From Phallus indusiatus (Eukaryota > Basidiomycota > Agaricomycetes > Phallales > Phallaceae): a stretch of DNA of 64,000 nt. The stretch spans positions 1,116,001 through 1,180,000 of the forward strand of contig JAQFWX010000002.1 of assembly GCA_027605045.1 (NCBI GenBank), read 5' to 3'. A model generated the notes under the pieces. The model worked only from the letters and a program-made list of their open reading frames with translations, was not told the DNA's origin and ran no database searches. Numbering within the stretch: the stretch's first letter is position 1; each line of letters starts with the position of its first letter. The translations under genes and the position numbers were made by a program. Shown one piece after another: positions 34,097 through 45,252 of the stretch.

Positions 34097-34880
34097 ATGA
34101 TGCTCTTCTTCCCTATCGCATCTTTGCTGCTGTTGCAGATCATCCCTGCCATCGCATTGCTATCGCCTCGACAAAGCAATCCTGACATCGGGCCTCTCCC
34201 CGCAGCTTGCGCGGGAAATTGCACAGGTCCCTTGACCAACCTTGAGGTAACAATATCCTTCTCAAGTACACCATATTTATATTCACCATGACATTAACTC
34301 CCATTAGAATTGCTTGAACAGTAAAAATGCAACATGTAAGCATCGTTTTTATTATTATCACCGCTAACAAACGAATGACTCTTGTGGCATTGAGGCCTTT
34401 GCAACCAGCCGTTGGAGGCTTCTGTCTTTAACTGCTTCCTCTGCCTGGGGAATCTGGCTGGTAATTTCAGCACCGGACAAGAGATCATCAACGGTGAGCT
34501 ATACCCCATTCGTGTATTGTCAATAACTCATCGGCTGGAACCAAATAGAAATTGTTACTACGTGCGATGGAGTTGGTTTAACGATCTCCCCTCTCGTTTT
34601 TTCTGGTCAATCTTTTACCTCTACAGCCCCTCCGTTACCGACGTCTTCTATCGCCGGTGGTCTGACTCTGGCTCTTCCTAGCAGCGGCAATGCCACCTCC
34701 GGAGTCAGCTCTCCGCAGACAACGATGACACTTCAAACGGTCAACACTCCCCAGCCAACAGCATCACCCACTGGTCCCATGAATGGTGCACGTCCAAGTT
34801 CGAATTTTGATCGAACCGCGGCGATATTTTGGGTTATTGCTCCCACTCTGCTAACAATGTCGCTGTTCATTGTACAATAA
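34097..34880 (+). CDS. GPI-anchored Cys-rich secreted protein, copy 1
   Basis: Four exons (34097-34246, 34308-34335, 34395-34493, 34549-34880) give 202 aa. The signal peptide is MMLFFPIASLLLLQIIPAIA. The mature N-terminus has paired cysteines (PAACAGNC, NCLNSKNATC, LCNQ, FNCFLCLGN, TTCDGVG). After residue 110 it is Ser/Thr/Pro-rich and ends in a hydrophobic tail, FWVIAPTLLTMSLFIVQ, which suits a GPI-anchor signal. The same Cys pattern and linker (TISPLVFSGQSFTSTAP) recur in the gene at 36628-37593. Likely sits on the plasma membrane or wall surface. Function unknown, and no enzymatic motif is seen. Confidence 0.8.
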
Positions 34881-35065
34881 TTCTCTCCCTTCTTTCTTCT
34901 TTTGATCACAAATGGACAGTCGTAGTTTTACCGCTATCTATGTTTGCACTTCACATATCCAATATATATATGATTTTTCTTGATTAATTTCCAGCCTGTG
35001 GGTTGTTCCTTAAATAGTCTGAGTTTGAAAGAAGGAAGATTTGCCAGTGGTCGACGTCTGCAGCC

Positions 35066-36267
35066 ATGTCTTCCTCCCCAAAAGACATCAATGCTGTACA
35101 GGATCTTTCTATCACCTTTCAGCGTAAAGTTGCACCACTACCGCGCCAACGACGTCCTACATCCACACCTGCAAATGTCATAACACTGCCCCAGACAGCA
35201 CAGCTCGAAGCACTATACACCATAATCCGGGACAAGAACACGTCGCGGGGCGACTTTATTTTTTATACCGATAGGATTATCAGACTTCTAGTTGAAGAAG
35301 GTTTGAATCATTTACCTGTAATTCCAAGGACAGTCGAAACACCTACCGTGAGTCACTTGCCAGTACGCTGGAGATTGTCAATCAAGTTAAAGCCGTGACT
35401 ACTTTTAGGGTGCAACATACAATGGCGTTGGCTTTGAAGGGCGCATTTGTGGAGTGTCGATCCTGCGGGCTGGAGAGGTACCATTCGTTTGAACTTCACG
35501 TACAAGCGATCCATATACCTTAAACCCTACCTACACAGGCCATGGAAGCCGGGCTCAGGGAAGTATGTCGCAGCGTGCGCATTGGGAAAATCCTTATTCA
35601 AAGGGTAACATGCCCATTCTGTGAATTTGTGCGCCATTATAATCAATCAACGTAGGATGAAGAAACTGCCCAGCCCAAACTGTTCTATTCAAAGGTATAG
35701 TATGTAATTTAACTAGTCTTCCTTATGAAACTTGTCTCAAATTTCTTTTGATTGGTAGTTCCCGGAAGACATTGCTTCAAGATACGTTTTGCTACTCGAT
35801 CCCATGCTAGGTTAGACCATCCTTTAAACGGGCCAATCTGATAATCTCTTATCACGATTATATATATTATAGCAACCGGCGGATCCGCCATTAAGGCTGT
35901 TGAAGTATTAATGGCGGAAGGTGTTCCCGAAGACAGGATTATATTTGTCAACTTGGTTATTCAATTAATGTGTTCGATTATCTCAATGGATAATGACGTT
36001 TGCTCTTTTTAGATTTCGGCACCCGAAGGCTTGAGAAAGTTCTGTACAAGATTTCCGACCGTTCGCGTGGTATGATTTGCCTGTCGCGTTCGATCCCTCG
36101 CACTGATTTTCTTCTTCTTCTAGATAACCGGCTGGATCGACGATGGACTTAATGAAAAGGCATACATTATTCCTGGTTTAGGCGATTTCGGAGAGAGAAG
36201 GTTTGAAATATCACTCTGCTCAATCAATACTAACTACTAAACCTTACATCCAAGATATTGCGTATAA
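35066..36267 (+). CDS. FUR1: Uracil phosphoribosyltransferase
   Basis: Nine exons (35066-35347, 35409-35477, 35539-35604, 35656-35694, 35759-35810, 35873-35955, 36013-36069, 36124-36200, 36255-36267) give 245 aa, near yeast Fur1 in length. The PRPP-binding loop is [18 protein letters not shown]. The uracil-binding C-terminus reads [17 protein letters not shown]. The N-terminal part has [20 protein letters not shown] and [12 protein letters not shown], both UPRT signatures. It converts uracil and PRPP to UMP in pyrimidine salvage and confers sensitivity to 5-fluorouracil. The coding part of the last exon is only 13 nt. It sits between two paralogous secreted-protein genes with no functional link apparent. 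Confidence 0.97.
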
Positions 36268-36627
36268 TCCACAATTTTTCGACTTATACACACATTTACG
36301 ACAACGTTTCAAAGGACACATACCATAATTACGCGAATACTTTCTAAATCACGACACGGAAACATAAGACAAAGTTGGGTCGAGTCATATATGGAACAAA
36401 AAGACACACACATACATACATTATTTATGCTACTGTTTGTGAATGCATCGAAAATACAGTTAGAGCGAGGGAAGAAAAAGTGGACACTTTTGTATAAAAA
36501 AAATGTGTTGGATTGTTCGGAAAACATTGACATCAAGAGGCCCAACGATGGAAGAAAGGAGCGACAGGGTATAAAACGCAAGAATCCATATAACGGCTGG
36601 TGTAAAACCGTAAAAGTCCTCTTTTTT
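36268..36627. other. Convergent 3' spacer
   Basis: Lies between the stops of the UPRT gene (+) and GPI-protein copy 2 (-). AT-rich, probably overlapping 3' UTRs. Two opposing frames here have no protein character. Confidence 0.6.
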
Positions 36628-37593
36628 TTAAGATAAAGCAATGAAAAGACCACCAGCGGCCATAAGAATGCCCACAGGGGCAGCAAATTTAATTCGGTTC
36701 GACCCATTGGTAGCAGTTGGAGCCGGAGGTAGGGTATCCGAAGGGGACGAAGTATCGTTGTCGCTGGATTGAGTTTGAGCTGGCTGAGTTGAAGTAGAAG
36801 ATGCGCTAGTTGCAGATTGACTCGTAGTAGTAGTCGTGGTGGTTGAGTTACTCGTTGCTGTGGATGACAACGATGATTGGGAAGTCGACGAGCTGCTGGT
36901 TAATGTGATAACGGTGCTTGTCGGGGTGAGAGCAACAATTTGAGTAGATGTAGACACGAGAGCAGGAGCAGGAGCAGGAGCCTCAGAAGAAACTCCCGCA
37001 GGGTTCGGCTTGTTTCCACCAGTTTGCGGGGCTCTTGAGGAAGCCGGCGGTGGAGGCGGAGGAGCCGTTGGCAATGTCGTTTCTCCAGGTAGCAGAATAG
37101 GAGATAACGTTGTACCAGCTTCCTCGCACTCTTCAACCAGTTCTGAAAAATAAACACATCGCATATGACAAAATTTAGTTTTGCATTTGCGAAAGATAAT
37201 GAGAATGGGTTAAACGCACGATTTAGAGTGGTCTGAGGAGTGTCAAAATTGGCACCACTCAGTTTTCCTACACAGATAAAGCAGGTGGCAAAGTCACTAA
37301 GAAACAGTTGGGTGCAAAAGCCTGTATTGTAAATGGTAAACAGCTGTTCGAAGCGCGACTGGCGAATGGGAAAAGAGCATACAACTCGTGGTAGAACAAC
37401 TCTGCAGTGTTTGAATTAGGAATAAATGACAAGAAATAGCTTAGATGGACTATACCTGGAGAATTGTATTGAGTTCACTGCAGTCGTCCTGACAGGCAGG
37501 AGGAATGTTGTCTGATAGTCCTGACCGAGGCGAGAGGAAAGCTGACGCAGCGATTAACTGCCCTAAAGAGATAGCAATTAGGAAAGATAGCAT
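36628..37593 (-). CDS. GPI-anchored Cys-rich secreted protein, copy 2
   Basis: Four exons (37593-37456, 37401-37386, 37321-37220, 37142-36628) give 256 aa. The signal peptide is MLSFLIAISLGQLIAASA. The cysteine head (PPACQDDC, SCSTTSFC, FATCFICVGK, EECEEAG) follows the same spacing as copy 1 and then TLSPILLPGETTLPTAPPPP. A long Ser/Thr-rich stalk (about residues 120-225), suited to O-mannosylation, leads to a C-terminal hydrophobic tail, FAAPVGILMAAGGLFIALS, for GPI attachment. The second exon is only 16 nt and was accepted because the phases and the alignment with copy 1 both need it. A surface role is inferred; the molecular function is unknown. Confidence 0.8.
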
Positions 37594-38251
37594 AACTTCG
37601 ATTTTTTTTGTTAAGTCTGAAAAAGAGCGGAAGAGGTGAAAAGAGAGAGACACCGATGAGCTTTTAATAACTTTGAAAGGGTTTATATATGAGAACGGTC
37701 TTGTAAGCGTCTGTTCCCGGGGCATTAAGCCCGTGCTACTAGCTCATTCACCGATAAGAGGCAAGGAATATGCTTAAATGAGCCAGGATGAATTGGATTA
37801 ACGACCGAATGTTGTGAAATTATGACTGAAGACGGAGTGGTCGGCCAATGTATACAATTCAGTGTAGTGTTTGTCTACTCTCGGCTCATGATGACATCCA
37901 TAATTTGGGATATTCCGGCCGTACGTGGAGAGTGGAGAGCATGCTTGTTCATATACAATCAAGGGTTCGGACCCTATAATGCTGCATACCAACTATAGCG
38001 TCCTTTCGGTGTGCAGCGAAATGATAGCGTACGCTTATAAGGACAGCGTTAATAGACCAAGCTGCGCATAGTGGATGATTTTTCCGGATTGTTCATTGAA
38101 TTCCGCACTTGAAATTGAAACAGTGCAATATTGTTCATTTGCTTTTGACCAGACGCGGTGCGGGAAGAGGTGTATCCAGGTTGCGGGTTACGCCGACTGA
38201 CCCGCTAATATTGGGCCGAGGGCGCCTGTCGAGGCTCGACGTCATTGCCTA
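37594..38251. promoter_or_regulatory. Divergent promoter region, no gene seen
   Basis: Separates GPI-protein copy 2 (-) and the SNAPc-like gene (+). A TATA-like TATATA lies near 37685, about 90 nt upstream of the copy 2 ATG. Nothing else recognised. Confidence 0.45.
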
Positions 38252-39353
38252 ATGTCGATAACACCGACGCCATCCATCCCGCGAGGTGCCGAACCTTCTT
38301 TACAGGCATTTTATTATCATTCGTCTCTCTTTATAACAGCTTTACGTGAGGACATTGACTTGCTCTTAACGACATATGCGCATGCGTACGCTCGGGAAGC
38401 TTTTGAACCCGAAAAGCCCTTTGAACTGTTCAAGACCGTATGGAAAAGCTCTGGATGGAATTATGCCCATTTAGTATGCGTGGACGCGAAAAGACCGACA
38501 TTCGTGAGCTCCGTCGGAAGATGCTTTGTTGGTAAGTAATCCGAGTCAGAGCTCGGCTTTATCTGATTTTCTTTATCTTTTTAGAACGTGTGGCTGATAC
38601 TTCCGAAAATCTTCTCCGTCGCGCTGCTGCGTTATTTGGCTTGTACATTTGGTACATGACTCAGCCCAAGAATATCGAGGCTAACATACCTGTCGCAGAG
38701 TATATTACAGTACCTATTGGTGAGTTTCCGTCGTATAAATTCCCTTCTGAACCGATTATTGAAAGTATAACACCATTGTAGATATATACGAAGTGATTCT
38801 GAACATGCATACATCATATGACTCTCCTCTACGAACATACATCACCTTCGTGGTTTCACAACTTCTCTCACAGTCCTTGTTCCACATCATCCCATCAACC
38901 AAGTACCACCCTCAAAACCCTCGTGATCTACCGCATAACATGCCTCTGTTAACACGCGATATCGAAGCAGGACACAGCACCGGTGGCTGGAAAAAAAGAG
39001 GAAGGCCTTCACAGATTGACCAAGCGCAGAGAGCGGAAAAAGTGCTCTCCGAATTAGAAACATTTCTGAACGATAAAGGCGCTGAACCTGGCTCAGAGAA
39101 TGCGATTCTGCATCCCCAAGCTGCAGATCTTCCCTCTGCAGAAAGTTATTTGGCACTTAAACAGCAATTAAAGGAGAGTGTCCCTCCTGATGTGTTGAAA
39201 ACGGCGGAAGAAACGACCCTTGGACGTGTTGAAGCCGCTGAAGAACATATTAAACGGAAATACCTAAATACTCAGGATGTTCATTACGAAGGGCTTGAAA
39301 GGCTTAGAGAACAGATTCAACAAGATGGATTATTGAACCTTTTTCGTGGATGA
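38252..39353 (+). CDS. snRNA-activating complex subunit 1 (SNAP43)-like protein
   Basis: Three exons (38252-38531, 38585-38719, 38782-39353) give 328 aa. The N-terminal half carries the SNAPC1 pattern: FITALREDIDLLLTTYAHAY, LFKTVWKSSGWNYAHLVC, and RRAAALFGLYIWYMTQPKN before an IDIYEVIL segment. The C-terminal half is charged and helical (QAQRAEKVLSELETFLN, LERLREQIQQDGL). In animals this subunit belongs to the complex that binds proximal sequence elements of snRNA genes. In fungi the family is little studied, so the role in snRNA or other Pol II/III transcription is inferred from family. Confidence 0.8.
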
Positions 39354-39911
39354 TACCAAGAGAGTACGTGTTCGAATCATAGAGGCGCGTAAAGACACCA
39401 CGTACTCACAACACATCAGTGGCTTAAAATTGAACTGCCCTCATAAAAAAGCATCTTGGTGTCGCACGAGTTTAGTGGAAGTGCGCACATGACCCGCAAC
39501 AAGGAACAAGAAGTGGTGCATCTTGAGATAGTCAAGAACAAGAAACATGGTATTGCAATAACATCAAGAGGCGATGCTGCTTATATTAGTACTCATGGCT
39601 CGTAATATTGCCAAAAAATGTAAGTATGAGGTCTACAGGGCAAGATACAATTTGGGAACATTAATTCCCAGAGTCTGAAGATATAACAATAGGCGAAGGA
39701 ATGTCCTTAGACCCTTTCTTTCGCTTCTTCTTTGTCTTGTTTGGGTTTGAGGTATTCGCTATAGTGATAAAAGTGAAATTCAGTATTTAATCCCTCAGAA
39801 AAATAAATCGGTTCTTACAACCAGAAGGTTGAACTGGTACGCTTGATGTTGGCAGTGGTTTTGATTGCGCTGTTGTAAAACGTGAACGATCGAAGTCAGA
39901 GAATCAACTGG
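39354..39911. other. Convergent intergenic spacer
   Basis: Between the SNAPc-like gene (+) and the 3' end of LRP1 (-). No frame of interest was found. Confidence 0.55.
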
Positions 39912-41067
39912 CTAAAACGTACGTTGTGAGCTCCCCTTGACTGGACTAGGTTCTGCGTCGACGTCGATCACCTCGATGTCTTTCTGTTGCTGTTGCTGTT
40001 GCTGCTCTTGTTTTTTCTTCTTTTTGGTTCTGGGTTTTCTTGTTTTCATAGCTTTACCTGTCGGTGGTGCATCTACATCCTCGTGAGATATGCTTTGTGC
40101 CGCATCTGGTTCACTATTTTGAGCTACTGGAGTACTAGTTGTCTGCTGTGACTCGGACTTCCCAGGTACGGTTGTCGAGTCGTCAAACCCTATGCGAGTA
40201 CATAATTAGTGTTGAATTGATTTTCAAAAACGAAGAGATGTACCAGTCCAAGGATCAATTCCTTTTCTCTTTTTCTTGAGACAAACATCGTCGTCTTCTG
40301 GCGCCTTCCGTTTCCCTTCACTTTTTGAAGATGAGGTACTGTCGTCAACAATCATCAAATCATCGTCTGTTGGCTTTGGATCATCGTCCACTGGGCCTTT
40401 CTTCCTTTCCTCGATTTTAGCGAGAGCAGCAGGAGTAGGCTCAGCACCTGTAATAATAGCTTGTGTGGTGGTCTGTGTAGTCGTTGTCTTTGTTTCTGAC
40501 ACAATTGCAGCGGTAGATGACGACGCCTCTGTTGTATTTGAACGAAGGTGCGTCTTTTGTGCATCCCCCGTTACAGCTTCTTTGATAGCGTGCTTTATGA
40601 ATCGTGTTGCAGCTTCTTGGTCCACCACCAGGTTCCCTAAGAGATTTCAAAAAATGTCTAACGTAACAGTGCCTCAAAACATACTCTTTTCGGGACGCTC
40701 AGTACTCTTTATCTTAGAGAAATACTGCGCCATTCGTTCCTAGACGTGATAATTCGAACCGGGTACCGCAAGGGAAGAAAAAACCACCTACTAATTCGGC
40801 AGTAACACCATGCTTTGAGGCGTCCACATCCCTCAGTCGCAAATATGCTAGTTAGAAGTGTTTGGTGAAGTAAAAGGAGGGATGAAAAATATAATTTAAC
40901 ATACAAAATACCAGATTGTTTACAACGTAGGGAAGAAGAACTTGCAATTTCGCTTTTTGTAAAGTGTCCAACTTTGCTTCTGTTTCGGATAAGTCTGTTT
41001 CGAAAAGAGGTGCAAGAGCATTTTCTAGATCATTCAGGGAGTTTTCGATATTTGAAATGCTCTCCAT
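39912..41067 (-). CDS. LRP1: Exosome cofactor LRP1/C1D (Rrp47-like)
   Basis: Five exons (41067-40905, 40847-40792, 40739-40685, 40636-40244, 40189-39912) give 314 aa. The Sas10/C1D domain is residues 1 to about 125: NSLNDLENALAPLFETDLSE, LQKAKLQVLLPYVVNNLVF, AYLRLRDVDASKHG, and LERMAQYFSKIKSTE followed by AATRFIKHAI. The C-terminal tail is acidic, then Lys-rich (RTKKKKKQEQQQQQQQKD), which suits RNA binding as in Rrp47. It partners Rrp6 in the nuclear exosome for 3' trimming of rRNA and snoRNA. The distal tail contains a short CAG-type glutamine repeat. Confidence 0.93.
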
Positions 41068-42476
41068 GATACTCCCGGTCGCACGACCAGTGCAAAGGGA
41101 CTTGGGAGCGGCAGAGGGAATCTGTAGGCAAACTTTCGAACCGTGTCACGCATCACTTATACCGAACGGAACTTTGACTGGACTCCATTACTGTACAGCA
41201 CGACTTCGAGTGTTTTTAGACGGTTCTCCAAGACCACCTATAACTACGATATATCTCTGACATTTAAACGTCGATGACTCAAAACAAACACTGGCTCAAT
41301 TAACTCGTACCAAAGTGCTCAAAGATCTGGGTCGTATACTTTGGTGGCGCTCTTTTCACTATCAGGGAAACTTTTTGTCTGGAGTTACAGTGCTACTGGC
41401 TTTTTTTGTCTCATCTCATCTTGAAGCTTCAAGGTTGCATGCTGGTCTTCTCGGCTATTACAGATCCGTCATCTTCCTTACTACATCGGAGTCTTTCAAA
41501 ATCCTATGAGTGATGTCATTGGCAGAACTTCCTCTATAATCATTTCATAAAGGAAAAGTCATAGGCTACTTTCTAACGAGTTTTGGAAGATAAATATGTT
41601 CCCGACTCAGAGTCAATTGTGATGGTAATGCAACAGATGCAAAGGATTGCTACATCTGGTAGATACAGAAGCAGGTCGATAAACCTGTTCTCCCGGAACC
41701 GTGCGACTGCCTGAAGACAAGCTAGATTTCGGTATATTCTCAGCCATTCGTGCCTTCTGTTCGTATCTGCTTTGGAACTTCCTATCTCGATAAATATCTA
41801 TGTCTAAAAGCTTTTGGGTTGCAATAGGAGGATCCTCGTTTACCACACATTCGGTCTATGGGCTAGAACGGAACCCGACGTAGTGAGCATACCCCTAGCA
41901 GGCCTGTGCAGCTTCTTTTCTTTCAATATCTCCCCTTCAAAGCATTTTTTACCCTAAGGTTTGTTATGATTTTCAAGTTTCAAAGCTCCCCAAGACCGAA
42001 TTAGTCGGCAAATTCCACGAACAAGCTCAAGTGACACACCATGAAAGAAAAGAAAAGATTCATGTATATATAGATAACAAAAAAAGCATAATCGGAGGAC
42101 ATTCAAAAGGCGTGCATATATATATGTACACAACGTTCCACAAATAAAGCAAGAAGCTGGTTTATCCTGTCCAATCCAAATGGTGAGGGAGATGAATAAG
42201 AAATGGGGAAATGTTGGCGTATGGGGGATGATGCAATCCGTTCGTAGTGACAAAGTCAAAATCAAGCAGACAGTACAATAATCCATTTCCAATCGAGACA
42301 CAATGAACCAAGACCTGGTGGACTGCTGGCGCGAGATGGGATGATATGGAAAGGAAATCTAAGCGTTCCCTTAACATAGTCCGCCGAATAAAGCCACGTA
42401 TCGGGAGAAGCAAATGCCGGAGCACTAGTATTAGCTCGAAAGCCGACGAAGTCATTGAAAAGAAAAGGTATACTAA
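41068..42476. other. Intergenic, possible orphan exon only
   Basis: No full gene was found. The minus strand at about 41854-41697 encodes a protein-like stretch (QKLLDIDIYRDRKFQSRYEQ) bounded by an AG acceptor and a GT donor but with no start or partner exon. It may be a relic. The remainder (41950-42476) is probably the 3' UTR of the PIN gene. Confidence 0.35.
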
Positions 42477-43731
42477 TTAAGGATCCAGTTTCTCTCCGCG
42501 TGCGAGAAGTCTCAAGTTCTTGACGGGTTGGTCATTCACGATTGCGATGGATATCGGCTTTTCTACAAGAGAAGGCCGTCTGTCTTTGTCTCTCCTTCCA
42601 TCTCGAAATTCCCTCTTATCGTGCCCTTGGCTACGCGGTGGAGGGGCTACAGGCATAGGTTCGACCAAGAGAAGACCTATCCCAGCCCTTTGGGACCAGA
42701 TACGAACTAGAGTACCATCGGCACGATCGTACCGACCAGTAGAAGCGAGCGCTGGATCGGATGGGCCATTATTCATTACAGCTAGTGAGACTTTTGTATT
42801 CTCGTTTCCTAGTGGTGGCAATTGCGGTTCGATAGCTGCCTTCTCGGGTTCTTTGGCAGATGACGTAGAATACGTCTTATTAGACATCGGTGTTGCTGGG
42901 CGAGAGACTAATGTATCGGAGGATTGAGGTGCGGTGTCCGCTAAATGACCTCCGCTTAGAGCGTTGCGAATTTCCCACTGAGCGCAGCAAATGGTACGAC
43001 GAAGCCATTCTGGTGGAGATGAAAGGATACCTCCGGCGGGTTCAGTACCGTTAGATGATTCTACAGGTTGAAAATTTATATCATCCCACGGAACAAAGGC
43101 GTCATCTCTTTGAACTCTTATGCGAGGATTAGAACCGACTTGAGCCTCAAGGAGCCGTGAAGCCGCTCTAGCTTTTTGAGCTAGAGAAGAGCTACCTTTC
43201 TTCAGAAAGTCCAGCGTGTTAAGTGCTAATGAAACGTATCGTTAACTTTGGGTAGTAAAAGGGGAGATCGAACACCTGCCTTCCAAAGGCACCACTAGTA
43301 TTTCTTGTCGACCCTTTCTGCACCAATCCTTTATCCGGTTAAGACAATGAATCAGAACGCTTGCATCCAGGACTACAACGTCGGCTTCTTTCTTTGCATC
43401 AAATCCTTCCGTGCGAATCTTGGTATCAACAATCTTGTCCTCCTTGCCGTTTCGCTCTCTCTTGCGGTCAGATTGAGGTGTGGAAGTATAATGACCACCA
43501 CCCCTGCGACCTCGTCTATTCGCATTCTGGTCTTTGTAGCCTCTCGAGCCATTTCCATAGCCATCGCTCTGTACAGATTTCTCTAATTGTTCCACTTGAT
43601 GGCTAAGGAACGCAGCACCCAATGCTCGGGAAATCGCTAATTTCTGCGTTGAAGTCTGTCAATGTCAAATAGATAAGTTTAGTATTGAACACGGATAGAA
43701 TAATCAATACCTTCTCATTATGCATTTGCAT
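42477..43731 (-). CDS. PIN-domain protein (Nmd4/SMG5-6-like)
   Basis: Three exons (43731-43711, 43655-43280, 43225-42477) give 381 aa. After a short N-terminus and an Arg/Gly-rich stretch (NANRRGRRGGGH), the PIN domain starts with VVVLDASVLIHCLNRIKDWC, which holds the first conserved Asp. ILVVPLE-ALNTLDFLKKGS and ARAASRLLEAQV follow, in the order seen in Nmd4 and SMG6-type PIN folds. The C-terminal half is a long Pro/Arg/Asp-rich linker and then VRIWSQRAGIGLLLVEPMP. A role in RNA turnover is inferred from family; nuclease activity is uncertain because not all acidic residues were located. Intron 2 has a GC donor (AAG|GCAGGT), needed to keep frame. Confidence 0.78.
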
Positions 43732-43895
43732 GTGTCGAGAACAATCAAGTTGGGTGTCTCAAGCTGGGGCTCTGGAGTTTATAAAGCTGGCGGTGAGCGG
43801 TCCTAAAGAGTCACGTGTAATAAATGCTGTCCCCATCCATAATTGTCCAGCGTTTACAAGATATATATGGACAACACGCTGGTTACCGAACATAG

Positions 43896-43966
43896 TCCGA
43901 TGTGGTGTAGTGGCTAACATTATCGCCTCTCACGCGATAGCCCGGGGTTCGATTCCCCGCACCGGA
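43896..43966 (+). tRNA. tRNA-Glu (anticodon CTC)
   Basis: 71 nt with a full cloverleaf. Acceptor TCCGATG pairs with CACCGGA except for one mismatch. The D-arm is GTGTAGTGGCTAACA, the anticodon stem-loop ATCGC-CTCTCAC-GCGAT gives CTC, and the T-arm is CGGGGTTCGATTCCCCG. A T run right after the gene serves as the Pol III terminator. No intron. Confidence 0.95.
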
Positions 43967-43981
43967 ATTTTTTTGAGCTCT
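43967..43981 (+). terminator. Pol III T-run terminator
   Basis: The sequence ATTTTTTTGAG directly after the tRNA-Glu acceptor end contains seven T in a row. Confidence 0.8.
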
Positions 43982-44176
43982 CTGTCAAATGAGATCACAA
44001 AAGCAATACTGCACGTTTATTCAAACGTGTACTGCGCGATATGCCTTATCACAAAATTAGTAGAATATTTGCAGTGTTTAATTCTATCGTACAGCTTCAC
44101 GCGAACATCAATATACGATTCTCTGATGGTAGTGAAGGCACCGCTTTGATGTATAGCATCGCTTTTATCACTGCTT

Positions 44177-45174
44177 TCATCCTACCATGTTTCGCTTACG
44201 GCCTCGCAGTCGAACTTGTAAATCAATTCATCATCACATGTCCACATGCCCAGACCTAAATGAAAATGGAACACACCTTGATCCAATCTCTTTAAAACCT
44301 GTTCTCGGGCTTTCCCGCTATGTGACCCATATGCCTGCATACATGTGGACCGCGCCAACATCTCTATGAAACATAATGCTTACCTCCAGCACCGTCTTGA
44401 ACAATGGCTCTGAATTGGGATGTGTAGAGGCAAACGCTCTCTCCAATACGTAAAGATCAACTGCTTTGTCTTCTACAAGATTCGAAATGTATGATAGTCC
44501 AAAATCAATAAGGAGCTAAGAAAACGAAGGATGAATATGGAGAGTAATCAGTGCAACTTTTAATTCTCACAAGCTCCGTTCGATCAAAGGACGAAGACCG
44601 ACGAACCATCATATTCGATGTCGTCAAGTCACCGTGAATGATGTCTGCTTTGTGCATAGTTGCGAGCTGAGTCCCTATCTCCTTCATTAAATCATCTAGA
44701 ATTACTTGTCAGATGTTTAGGACTTCTACAAGCTCAAAACGAACCAACTGTCCAATCATAATCAACCAGTTTGGTCGGATGAGTGGTATTACCAGGCTGT
44801 TCGTTATCTCTAAGTAGACTTTTGACCGTTTTTCCATCGATCCATTCTAAACCGAGGATACCATCTTCGGTATCCAGATATCTAAGTCCCGGAACTTGTA
44901 CGCAATTTTGTAGACATTTCAGTATCATTCGAGCCTCTCCAGTAATTCTCCCTTTTGTTAAAGTATTATCCAAGCTAGGGTGTCGATACCCTTTCGAGAA
45001 CCGGTGTTTTAAAAGAATAGGAGGATCATTAGGCCCATGCATATGATATTGGTAAATTCTCTGCCTTGTATTGCATTAGTGAAATCATTTACTGTGGTTG
45101 ATTGTGAGGAAGTTTACCGCCTCTGCACCTTGAGATATGGGTGTCAATGAATTCAAAACATCTTTGAGAGTCAT
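44177..45174 (-). CDS. BUD32: KEOPS complex kinase/ATPase Bud32 (TP53RK-like)
   Basis: Six exons (45174-45118, 45060-44745, 44695-44571, 44515-44384, 44334-44277, 44214-44177) sum to 726 nt, 241 aa, close to Bud32 elsewhere. Seen in order: [10 protein letters not shown] (truncated P-loop), [16 protein letters not shown] (Lys), [23 protein letters not shown], the catalytic loop [22 protein letters not shown], and the conserved tail [12 protein letters not shown]. Bud32 acts in the KEOPS complex for tRNA t6A modification and in telomere upkeep. The gene is intact, but its upstream flank carries only a stub of prefoldin-5, because this is one copy of a local duplication (see 48385-48851). Confidence 0.96.
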
Positions 45175-45228
45175 CGCGGTCTAGGAAAGATTCACCATGT
45201 CACTTGGTCACGATAGGATGTTGACGCA

Positions 45229-45252
45229 ATGGCCTCTCAGCAGCCACACAGA
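45229..45252 (+). pseudogene. Truncated 5' stub of prefoldin subunit 5
   Basis: ATGGCCTCTCAGCAGCCACA is identical to the first codons of the intact prefoldin-5 gene at 48914, at the same distance and orientation relative to BUD32. Similarity ends a few bases later. No function expected. Confidence 0.8.

Noticed and set aside
32100..37600. Metabolic gene cluster around the sugar kinase and UPRT
   Set aside because: Mixed orientation and unrelated pathways; no shared substrate and no cluster-type regulator.
43685..44149. 154-codon plus-strand frame
   Set aside because: It runs across the tRNA-Glu gene and the BUD32 3' region and has no protein character.
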